Of a stretch of DNA of 16,885 bases, positions 1 to 5,677 are shown in pieces. The position numbers were made by a program, and so were the translations under genes. Every line of letters begins with the position of its first letter. The stretch's first letter is position 1. The notes under the pieces are model-generated. The model was not told the DNA's origin, made no database searches, and saw only the letters and a program-made list of their open reading frames with translations. The stretch comes from Candidatus Saccharimonadota bacterium (GTDB lineage: Bacteria; Patescibacteriota; Saccharimonadia; Saccharimonadales; Saccharimonadaceae). The stretch is taken from NCBI GenBank assembly GCA_030536095.1, contig JAUNQQ010000012.1, forward strand, positions 1 through 16,885, read 5' to 3'.

Positions 1-356
1 CCATATTTCTTCCGTTCTTTTTCGCGTGGATCGCGCTTCATGAGTCCAGCCTTCTTTAGGACTGGGCGCAAATCAGCGGATTCAACCACAATCGCTTTAG
101 AAATGGCGAGTTTAATCGCGTCAACCTGACCAGCCAAGCCACCGCCTTTTACAAGGACAGTGATATCATAGGCGTTTTGCTTCTCGACTAGGGCGAGCGG
201 GTCAGTTATCTCGGCAAGATAAATCTTATTGCCAGAGAGATAATCGAGCGCCGGCTTATCGTTGATAGTAATTTCGCCTTTTCCCTTATAGAGACGAGCG
301 CGCGCCGTGGCGGATTTACGCCGACCAAGTCCGTAGAGATACTTATTTTCTGGCAT
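1..356 (-). CDS. rpsI: 30S ribosomal protein S9 (uS9), 3' end cut by window edge
   Basis: This is uS9, a small-subunit protein whose C-terminal tail reaches the P site of the 30S head. The reading frame starts at ATG 356-354 (MPENKYLYGLGRRKSATARA) and stays open to base 1, giving 118 codons. The family marks GLGRRKSATARARL near the N-terminus and VKGGGLAGQVDAIKLAISKA in the middle are clear. The last visible residues, MKRDPREKERKKYG, match the point where S9 proteins normally have about 12-16 residues left, so only the basic tail lies outside the window. Its start codon overlaps the stop of rplM by one base (TAATG), with a strong AAGGAGG seven bases upstream of the ATG. Translation is therefore probably coupled to L13, its usual partner in bacteria. 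Confidence 0.97.
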   Translation of the reverse strand, partial: MPENKYLYGLGRRKSATARARLYKGKGEITINDKPALDYLSGNKIYLAEITDPLALVEKQNAYDITVLVKGGGLAGQVDAIKLAISKAIVVESADLRPVLKKAGLMKRDPREKERKKY

Positions 357-793
357 TACTTTTCCTCCTTCTGGATTAGTTCAGGATTCTGCGCAGTGTG
401 GGAATGTTCCGCACCCGCAAAAACGCGGAGTCTCGTAAGACGAGGAGCGGTCAATTTGTTCTTTGGGAGCATTCCTTTTACAGCCTGAGTAATTACCCGA
501 GAAGGATCTTTCTCGATCACTTCTTCGAGTTTTAATTCCTTTAGGTTGCCCGGATAGCCACTGTGGCGATAATACATCTTTTTCGTCATCTTATTTCCGG
601 TCACCTGAACATCTTTAGCGTTGATAACAACGACGTAGTCACCATCATCGATATGCGGAGTGTAGGTTACCTTACTCTTGCCGCTGAGTTTATCAGCAAT
701 CAGAACAGCAAGCTTACCAAGTGGCATCGTTGAAGCGTCAACTAGCCACCATTTCCGATCTATTTCAGATGCTTTTTTTGAGTAGGTTTTCAT
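356..793 (-). CDS. rplM: 50S ribosomal protein L13 (uL13)
   Basis: uL13 is an early-assembling protein of the large subunit that binds 23S rRNA. The 145-residue product carries the family pattern: RKWWLVDASTMPLGKLA at residues 13-29, YTPHIDDGDYVVVINA at about 44-59, and YYRHSGYPGNLKELKL at about 74-89. The length is close to the usual 142-147. The start ATG 793-791 shares four bases with the rplQ stop (ATGA) and has a strong AAGGAGG just upstream. The stop overlaps the rpsI start by one base. The short C-terminal end rich in Glu and Lys is unremarkable. The rplM-rpsI pair is standard in bacteria, and here it is appended directly to the alpha operon behind rplQ. Confidence 0.98.
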   Translation of the reverse strand: MKTYSKKASEIDRKWWLVDASTMPLGKLAVLIADKLSGKSKVTYTPHIDDGDYVVVINAKDVQVTGNKMTKKMYYRHSGYPGNLKELKLEEVIEKDPSRVITQAVKGMLPKNKLTAPRLTRLRVFAGAEHSHTAQNPELIQKEEK

Positions 794-1212
794 GCTTCCT
801 CCTTCTGGGCGGGTTTAGTGGCGGGTTGCTGAGCTGACTGCGATTCATCAAGATCAATATAATCGACGAAAGAGATTGTAGCCATTTCAGTATTATCACC
901 TCGACGGAAGCCCGCGCGTTCAATTTTTAGATAGCCAGAATCGCGCTTTAGCTGGGGAGCAATTTTATCCATAAGAAGATTAGCGATGTAGATATCGTTT
1001 AATCTCGAGATAAGTAAGCGACGATTGGCAAGTCCACCCTTTCTTGCGCGCGTAATCATCCGCTCGGCAATCGGGCGAATTTCTTTAGCACGGGCAAGAG
1101 TTGTTGTGATTGATTGGTATTCAAACAGGGAGCAAACTAGTCCACGAACAAGGGCGTTGCGCTGGTCTTTCTCTCGTCTGAATTTTCGACCTCTGTAACT
1201 GTGACGATGCAT
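790..1212 (-). CDS. rplQ: 50S ribosomal protein L17 (bL17)
   Basis: bL17 is a bacterial-specific large-subunit protein near the exit tunnel. The 140-residue product opens with MHRHSYRGRKFRREKDQRNA, a slightly divergent form of the family opening (usually RHRxxGRKLGRxxxHRxA). It continues with LFEYQSITTTLARAKEIRPI, the conserved segment normally read as sITTTxaRAKElRp. The core ends near residue 117. A low-complexity tail rich in Gln, Ala, Pro and Glu follows, making it longer than the roughly 116-127 residues common elsewhere. The start shares one base with the rpoA stop (TAATG). A GGAG about 12 bases upstream is a poor fit, so re-initiation after rpoA is likely. Confidence 0.97.
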   Translation of the reverse strand: MHRHSYRGRKFRREKDQRNALVRGLVCSLFEYQSITTTLARAKEIRPIAERMITRARKGGLANRRLLISRLNDIYIANLLMDKIAPQLKRDSGYLKIERAGFRRGDNTEMATISFVDYIDLDESQSAQQPATKPAQKEEA

Positions 1213-2162
1213 TAGATATTTAACTCCGTTAACTTTTCTTTAACTTCGTCGAGAGCCTTAGTGCCGAAACCTTTGAGTTCTTTTAGATCGCTATCCGAAA
1301 GAGCAACGAGATCTTTTACGGTATGGATTTCGTTATTCATTAGGGCGTTAGCCGTGCGGGCAGAGAGTCCAAGTTCCTCGATTGACATCGTGAGACCGGT
1401 TTCTTCTTCGCGCGGGATGACGCCTGGCACAGGGGCAGATTCGACTTCGGTTCCACCGGCAAGGGCGGAATACTGATTCACGAGAATCGCAGCAGCCTCT
1501 TCAAAAGCTTCTCGCGGGGAAATCGTGCCGTCGGTAGTGACGATAAGATTTAGCTGCTGAAGATTTGTATCCTGACCAACGCGGGTATTTTCAACACTGT
1601 ATCGTACACGCAAAACTGGGGTAAAGACGGCATCGAGCGCAATCATATCGCTATGAAGACGATCTTTACCGGACTGCTCGAGTGTAAGATAACCACGGCC
1701 GGACTCGACAATCATATTCATCTTTAAGGTGTAATTATCATCGTCGATATGGCAAATGGTCTGGTTTGGATTTGCCAGTTCTACGTCGCCTGGCAGGCTG
1801 ATATCACCCGCAACAACACGTTTTTCGCCATCTTTTTCAGACTGATCACTACCCTTAATTTCGAGATGAAGCTCGATTGGATTATCATCGTGAACCTTAA
1901 ACTTAATATTTTTTAGATTCAGCATAATATCAACTACATCTTCACGGATACCAGGGATGGCAGTGAATTCGTGAGTAGTTCCTTCAATGCTGAATGAAGT
2001 AATCGCAGCGCCCTTAATACTGGAAAGTAAAACGCGACGGAGAGAATTTCCGAGAGTATTACCATAGCCATAATAGAGCGGGCGAATTACAAATTCGGCG
2101 CAATTTTCACCGCGGTCAATGACCGATTCGAGTCTTGCTTCGCTAATTGCTTTTGTTGTCAT
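1212..2162 (-). CDS. rpoA: DNA-directed RNA polymerase subunit alpha
   Basis: This is the alpha subunit, which dimerises to scaffold RNA polymerase assembly and uses its C-terminal domain to touch DNA and activators. From ATG 2162 the product is 316 residues. The N-terminal domain shows GYGNTLGNSLRRVLLSS (32-48) and HEFTAIPGIREDVVDIML (about 64-81). The alpha-CTD is complete near the end (SIEELGLSARTANALMNNEI, then LKGFGTKALDEVKEKL). The frame extends upstream to a TTG at 2195. I chose ATG 2162 because AAGGAG (2174-2169) sits six bases before it and because the longer form would overlap rpsD by 23 bases with no ribosome site. It lies 10 bases after rpsD and overlaps rplQ by one base. Confidence 0.97.
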   Translation of the reverse strand: MTTKAISEARLESVIDRGENCAEFVIRPLYYGYGNTLGNSLRRVLLSSIKGAAITSFSIEGTTHEFTAIPGIREDVVDIMLNLKNIKFKVHDDNPIELHLEIKGSDQSEKDGEKRVVAGDISLPGDVELANPNQTICHIDDDNYTLKMNMIVESGRGYLTLEQSGKDRLHSDMIALDAVFTPVLRVRYSVENTRVGQDTNLQQLNLIVTTDGTISPREAFEEAAAILVNQYSALAGGTEVESAPVPGVIPREEETGLTMSIEELGLSARTANALMNNEIHTVKDLVALSDSDLKELKGFGTKALDEVKEKLTELNI

Positions 2163-2172
2163 TCTCTTCTCC

Positions 2173-2790
2173 TTATCTTGAGTAATACTCAACAATTAAT
2201 TGCTCGTTAATTCCCGCCTCAGCTTCTTCGCGCTTTGGCGTTCCGGTGATTTTAATAGTCATTTTCTTTTCGTCAGCCACGAGCCAGGAAAGCGGAACAA
2301 CATTAGAGGCGCCACGAACATTGCTGAGATTCTTAAAGTATTCGGATTTCTGCGACTTCGGGCGAACTTCTAGGATATCATCTGGATTTAGACGAATCGA
2401 CGGAATATCAATTCGATGACCGTTAAGTAGAAAATGTCCATGCGAAACAAGCTGACGAGCCTGACGACGAGTCGTCGCAAAGCCCGCGCGGTAAACAACA
2501 TTATCCGCACGGCGCTCAAGATACTGTAAGAGCATTTCGCCAGTCAAACCCTTAGATTTCTGAGCTTCCTTCATTAGCTTCGCAAACTGCTTCTCGAGCA
2601 GACCATAAAGACGGCGAACTTTCTGCTTTTCGCGAAGCTGAGTCAGATAAAGACTGCCTTTCCGGGCACGCATATCAGAATGCTCACCAGGAATACCGGT
2701 CTTTTTCGCCATGACTTTATGAGCTTTCGGAGCAAGAGCAAAACTCTCACGCCGAGATTGTTTTACAATAGGGGATAAATCTCGTGCCAT
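2173..2790 (-). CDS. rpsD: 30S ribosomal protein S4 (uS4)
   Basis: uS4 is a primary 16S rRNA-binding protein that nucleates 30S assembly; in some bacteria it also represses its own operon. The 205-residue product has the S4 core: LREKQKVRRLYGLLEKQF at about 52-69, then the S4 RNA-binding domain with RRADNVVYRAGFATTRRQAR and QLVSHGHFLLNG. It ends in INEQLIVEYYSR, close to the canonical C-terminus. The N-terminal region has no cysteines, so this is the zinc-free type. The start shares one base with the rpsK stop (TAATG), with AAGGA about seven bases upstream. Its position between rpsK and rpoA is the arrangement seen in Proteobacteria, not Bacillus, where rpsD is elsewhere. Confidence 0.97.
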   Translation of the reverse strand: MARDLSPIVKQSRRESFALAPKAHKVMAKKTGIPGEHSDMRARKGSLYLTQLREKQKVRRLYGLLEKQFAKLMKEAQKSKGLTGEMLLQYLERRADNVVYRAGFATTRRQARQLVSHGHFLLNGHRIDIPSIRLNPDDILEVRPKSQKSEYFKNLSNVRGASNVVPLSWLVADEKKMTIKITGTPKREEAEAGINEQLIVEYYSR

Positions 2791-3206
2791 TATGGTTTCC
2801 TTTCTCCTTTAGGACGGACACCACCGTGCGCGATTGGAGTTACGTCGGTAATGCTGTCGATTTTTATACCAAGACCAGAGATGGCGCGGATAGAGCTATC
2901 GCGACCAAGGCCAATTCCCTTGACGAAAACGTCAGCAGAATTCATACCGTGATCCTTCTTTGCAATGTTACCAGCGCGCTCGGCAGCAACCTGAGCAGCG
3001 TAGGCGGTTCCCTTCTTTGAGCCACGAAAACCATTAGCGCCAGCAGACGAAGCGGAAAGCACCGCACCGTTCTGGTCAGAAATAGTAATAATAGTATTAT
3101 TAAAGGTGGCATTAATATGAACCTGTCCAGACTGAACAATTCGCTTACCTTTTTTAGCCTTCTTAGTGGTCTTTGGAGCTTCTGTGATTTTTTCTTCTTC
3201 TACCAT
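2790..3206 (-). CDS. rpsK: 30S ribosomal protein S11 (uS11), divergent C-terminus
   Basis: uS11 sits on the platform of the small subunit near the E site and the mRNA exit. The 138-residue product has a Lys/Glu-rich N-terminal extension, then GQVHINATFNNTIITISD (27-44) and SSAGANGFRGSKKGTAYAAQ (about 53-72), which are clear S11 segments. The C-terminal signature is unusual. Most bacteria have HNGCRPPK followed by basic residues; this protein has HGGVRPKGERKP, placing Gly128 where E. coli has Asn119, the residue known to become isoaspartate. AAAGGAG six bases upstream supports ATG 3206. It starts 11 bases after rpsM and its stop overlaps rpsD by one base. Confidence 0.96.
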   Translation of the reverse strand: MVEEEKITEAPKTTKKAKKGKRIVQSGQVHINATFNNTIITISDQNGAVLSASSAGANGFRGSKKGTAYAAQVAAERAGNIAKKDHGMNSADVFVKGIGLGRDSSIRAISGLGIKIDSITDVTPIAHGGVRPKGERKP

Positions 3207-3217
3207 ATTATACTCCT

Positions 3218-3604
3218 TTAAGTCTTACTTGCGGCCTTAGGCTGCGCACCTCCTACAGCGATGGCGCGACCTTTTCTCGTTCGCGCGTTAGTTCGAGTTC
3301 GCTGACCGTTAACTGGAAGACCAGCCTTATGCCGCAAACCCTTATAGGAGTTAATATCCTTAATGCGTTTAATATTATTGCTCACGAGGCGGCGCAGATC
3401 ACCTTCGACGTGGTAATCGCGCGAAACAATTTCGTTAATCTTTTGTTCTTCAGCCTCGGTGAGATCTTTCACCCGAGTGGTAGGCTCAATCTTAGCCTCC
3501 GCAAGGATGGACTTAGAAGTCGTCCGGCCAATACCGTAAACATAGGTCAGGGCAATCCAGACCTGCTTATCGGAAGGGATGACGACACTTGCAATTCTTG
3601 CCAT
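3218..3604 (-). CDS. rpsM: 30S ribosomal protein S13 (uS13)
   Basis: uS13 lies in the head of the 30S subunit and forms the intersubunit bridges to L5. The 128-residue product begins [20 protein letters not shown] and includes [17 protein letters not shown], the helix-hairpin-helix region typical of S13. The hallmark [20 protein letters not shown] then ARTRKG stands near the C-terminus. The tail is Ala/Gly/Lys-rich and slightly longer than in E. coli (118). It starts two bases after the rpmJ stop. No strong ribosome site is visible, only AAAGG about 11 bases away, so coupling to rpmJ translation is plausible. Confidence 0.97.
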   Translation of the reverse strand: MARIASVVIPSDKQVWIALTYVYGIGRTTSKSILAEAKIEPTTRVKDLTEAEEQKINEIVSRDYHVEGDLRRLVSNNIKRIKDINSYKGLRHKAGLPVNGQRTRTNARTRKGRAIAVGGAQPKAASKT

Positions 3605-3606
3605 AC

Positions 3607-3723
3607 TTAACCCTGCCTTTGCTTATTCTTAGGTTTTTTCTTATTGATAACCCGGAGGACGCCTTTACGACGAACCAGGATATCATCTGGCGAGATCTTT
3701 TTAACACTTGCTCGAACTTTCAT
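3607..3723 (-). CDS. rpmJ: 50S ribosomal protein L36 (bL36), zinc-free type
   Basis: This 38-codon gene encodes bL36, a tiny large-subunit protein. Reading from ATG 3723 gives [20 protein letters not shown], then [18 protein letters not shown] and TAA at 3609-3607. It aligns end to end without gaps with E. coli L36 (38 residues), including the MKVRASVKK opening and the KQRQG ending. The zinc ribbon ligands are all replaced: the usual Cys11, Cys14, Cys27 and His33 are Ser, Asp, Asn and Asn. It is therefore a zinc-independent (C-minus) form. It sits in its usual place between infA and rpsM. The nearest purine-rich ribosome site (GGAAAGGA) lies about 13 bases upstream, rather far. Confidence 0.96.
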   Translation of the reverse strand: MKVRASVKKISPDDILVRRKGVLRVINKKKPKNKQRQG

Positions 3724-3798
3724 AAGTGGTAAAAATATCCTTTCCTTTACAACTTCCGACTCGCGACCATGGAGTCAATCTAGTTGTCATTATATATA
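3724..3798 (-). promoter_or_regulatory. infA-rpmJ spacer with small stem-loop
   Basis: This 75-base gap is the only sizeable spacer inside the ribosomal operon. It holds an imperfect stem-loop at 3758-3776 (GACTC pairing with GAGTC around a nine-base loop) and a purine-rich stretch before rpmJ. A TATAAT stands at the infA stop, but it lacks the TGn extension and a convincing -35, so I do not call a promoter. The spacer could be an mRNA processing site or a ribosomal-protein leader; neither can be shown from this sequence alone. Confidence 0.3.
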
Positions 3799-4023
3799 TT
3801 ATTTAAATCGATATGTAATCCGCCCCTTCGTGAGATCATAGGGCGTAAATTCCACCTCGACTCGGTCGCCTGGCACGAGACGGATGTAGTTTCGACGCAT
3901 ACGTCCGCTCATGTGAGCAATAATAATATGACCATTCTCCTCAATTTCCACACGAAACTGAGTATTGGGTAACGATTCAATAATACTACCCGTGAGTTTT
4001 ATCACTTCCTTTTGACTAGCCAT
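3799..4023 (-). CDS. infA: Translation initiation factor IF-1
   Basis: IF-1 is an OB-fold protein that occupies the A site of the 30S subunit during initiation. The 74-residue product closely matches the family, which is usually 72 residues: [20 protein letters not shown] at about 12-31, [20 protein letters not shown] at about 37-56, and a C-terminal [14 protein letters not shown]. It begins the run of translation genes here. No Shine-Dalgarno sequence precedes ATG 4023, and the predicted transcription start is only about seven bases upstream, so its mRNA should be nearly leaderless. The neighbours adk and map, common upstream of infA in many bacteria, are absent. Confidence 0.97.
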   Translation of the reverse strand: MASQKEVIKLTGSIIESLPNTQFRVEIEENGHIIIAHMSGRMRRNYIRLVPGDRVEVEFTPYDLTKGRITYRFK

Positions 4024-4036
4024 AAATTACTTGTTC

Positions 4037-4065
4037 ATTATATCATTTTTGATTTGGAAATACAA
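4037..4065 (-). promoter_or_regulatory. Promoter of the infA ribosomal operon (extended -10)
   Basis: Reading the minus strand, TTGTAT (4065-4060) is followed by 17 bases and TATAAT (4042-4037), with a TGA immediately before the -10 box (TGATATAAT). Normal spacing puts the transcription start near 4030, leaving about seven untranslated bases before the infA ATG. It lies just downstream of the racemase terminator, which fits a fresh start for the ribosomal operon. Confidence 0.8.
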
Positions 4066-4091
4066 GGGCTTTTTTCGAGATTATATGAAAG

Positions 4092-4119
4092 AAAAGCGCC
4101 CCGACGTAAGTCGGGGCGC
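4092..4119 (-). terminator. Rho-independent terminator of the racemase gene
   Basis: A perfect 10-bp stem (GCGCCCCGAC, 4096-4105, with GTCGGGGCGC, 4110-4119) closes a four-base loop. On the minus strand it is followed directly by TTTTCTTTC, while the plus-strand side has no T-run. It sits 25 bases beyond the racemase stop, so it ends that transcript just before the infA promoter. Confidence 0.92.
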
Positions 4120-4144
4120 GGCGTGGCGAAAATATGCCATAAGA

Positions 4145-4879
4145 TTAGGAAAGACAGAGTTCAGCAAGCTTCTGAATATGAACCTCCGCCGAATCGACTA
4201 GACGATAGTCAGGGATATTAGCTCTATGGAAGGCCTCGCCAAGTTCCGTACAACCGAGAATAATACCGTCGAAGCCTTCTTTTTGAACGAGGGTGTCAGT
4301 AAGATTTCTAAAGAAACGCAAGGATTCGTTACTGGCGTCACCATGACAAAGTTCTTCGAAAATGATATTGTCGATTTCATTAATAACGCCAGCGTCAGAG
4401 AGAATTTCACTATGGATATTGCCGACGGTGACACCACTTCGCGAAATTCTATTTACGAGAAAATCCTCAGTCATAGTAAATTTTGTTCCAAGAAGTGCGA
4501 CGCGATTGAAATTTCTCCTGCGACAATCCTCGGCAATACAATCACCAACATGGACAAAGGGATGAAGGCCATCAAGTGGAAAAAGCACATATCTTTCAAC
4601 CAAATCTGCAATTTTATGCATGGTATTGGTTGCGATTACGACATAGTCACATTTACAGCCATAACGGAGAGCTTTCGCTTCACGCCCCAGTTGAATACCA
4701 ATCCATTCCCAGTCTCCTTCCCGCATCCAGGCATGGTAGTTTTCAAAATTAACACTGCGCAAGAAAATTTCTGCTGAATTTAGACCGCCGGCTCGCTCGT
4801 TCACGAGGCGATTTAGTTCTGTATAGTAGCGAATCGTAGATTCATAGCTCATACCACCGATAATGCCGATACGTTTCAT
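4145..4879 (-). CDS. Aspartate/glutamate racemase family protein (YgeA-like)
   Basis: This 244-residue protein belongs to the Asp/Glu/hydantoin racemase superfamily, cofactor-independent enzymes that use two acid/base residues. The N-terminus MKRIGIIGGMSYESTIRYY is typical of the YgeA branch. The first catalytic segment reads ATNTMHK, with Thr84 in place of the usual Cys; the second is LGCTELGE with Cys210. From established knowledge, the E. coli YgeA enzyme has this same Thr/Cys arrangement and acts on L-Asp and L-Glu. Whether this protein supplies D-Glu or D-Asp for the envelope is uncertain. AAGGA is spaced correctly before ATG 4879, and it has its own promoter and terminator. It sits between the sortase gene and infA, an unusual position. 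Confidence 0.88.
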   Translation of the reverse strand: MKRIGIIGGMSYESTIRYYTELNRLVNERAGGLNSAEIFLRSVNFENYHAWMREGDWEWIGIQLGREAKALRYGCKCDYVVIATNTMHKIADLVERYVLFPLDGLHPFVHVGDCIAEDCRRRNFNRVALLGTKFTMTEDFLVNRISRSGVTVGNIHSEILSDAGVINEIDNIIFEELCHGDASNESLRFFRNLTDTLVQKEGFDGIILGCTELGEAFHRANIPDYRLVDSAEVHIQKLAELCLS

Positions 4880-4919
4880 CTTTTTTCCTTCCGAAAGGTA
4901 CTAGTAAAAACTTAGGTGG

Positions 4920-4948
4920 ATTATAGCATACTTATTCGATGCAATCAA
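4920..4948 (-). promoter_or_regulatory. Promoter of the racemase gene (extended -10)
   Basis: On the minus strand TTGATT (4948-4943), 17 bases, then TATAAT (4925-4920) preceded by TGC. The start should be near 4913, giving a leader of about 34 bases that contains the AAGGA ribosome site. No terminator is visible between the sortase stop at 4966 and this promoter, so some readthrough from secY is possible. Confidence 0.8.
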
Positions 4949-4965
4949 GAGCTACAATAGTGTAA

Positions 4966-5658
4966 TTATTCGGTTAAAACGGCGCGAATAAAGTTACGAG
5001 AGAGATAGGTGCGCTGTGCCTGTGACCATTGGCCGGTACAGGTAATCAGGTTTAGACCTTCGATTCCTGGCTCGGCGGAGAAAAACATCATTGACATATT
5101 AGTATTAGCATCGGAGATTGAGAAGGTGAGGTTCTCGACGACGCGATAATTGAAAATCTTACCGTCGCCACGCTCGAGTTTTATGATGTCGCCTGACTCT
5201 AGGCTGGGGAGATGTTTAAAGACGCCTTCTTTAGTTGGGCCACCATTATGTCCGTCCATTAGCATAGCGCCACCCGTACCGGGCTTTGAGGATTCGGTAT
5301 ACCAACCAACATCGAAAATTCCGAGCGGAGTTCCAAGCTGACCCGCGGAGGTTGTACCAACAGAAAGAACGCGCGCGTTTACAATGCCGAGTTTTTCGAT
5401 TGAAAGATAGCGCGGCCGATCGGCGGCGACTACATGTTCGGCCTTCATTTGATCGGTAACATCAGTTTCATCAACTTCATCGTCAGTCGTGATGGAAGAC
5501 ACCGAAGCTGCACGGGCGGAGCCTTCTTTTTCACTGTAATAGTTATGTTCCCAAATTAGGATTCGTGCGGCGACAATACAAAGAATAACGCCAATAACAA
5601 TCCAGACAATTGTAGAAGTGTGACCCTTGCTTTTTATTTTTATATCATTCCCACTCAT
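4966..5658 (-). CDS. Membrane-anchored sortase-family transpeptidase
   Basis: The 230-residue product has an N-terminal cytoplasmic tail, one membrane helix (about 16-35), an acidic linker (about 43-80), and a sortase beta-barrel. Catalytic residues are visible: His137 in DGHNGG, Cys207 in LNLITCTG, and Arg221 in LSRNFIRAV. GVFKHLPSLESGDIIKL matches the family segment between the His and Cys strands. Sortases cleave a C-terminal sorting motif and attach the protein to the cell wall or to a pilin. The sequence resembles the single-pass class E/F-like group, but I cannot assign a class firmly. AGGAG stands six bases before ATG 5658. The gene begins 19 bases after secY ends, so the two probably share a transcript and could act in succession on exported proteins. 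No sorting-signal substrate is encoded here. Confidence 0.9.
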   Translation of the reverse strand: MSGNDIKIKSKGHTSTIVWIVIGVILCIVAARILIWEHNYYSEKEGSARAASVSSITTDDEVDETDVTDQMKAEHVVAADRPRYLSIEKLGIVNARVLSVGTTSAGQLGTPLGIFDVGWYTESSKPGTGGAMLMDGHNGGPTKEGVFKHLPSLESGDIIKLERGDGKIFNYRVVENLTFSISDANTNMSMMFFSAEPGIEGLNLITCTGQWSQAQRTYLSRNFIRAVLTE

Positions 5659-5677
5659 ATTTTTCTCCTAATAATTA

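Noticed and set aside
2163..2195. Upstream TTG start for rpoA adding 11 residues
   Set aside because: Overlaps rpsD by 23 bases, while ATG 2162 has AAGGAG six bases away and begins at the usual place.
3790..3800. TATAAT at the infA stop as an internal promoter for rpmJ
   Set aside because: It is part of a TA-repeat stretch, lacks the TGn extension seen in all other promoters, and has no clear -35.
4226..4777. 183-codon plus-strand open frame
   Set aside because: Exactly antisense to the well-supported racemase gene, with no promoter, ribosome site or recognisable domain.
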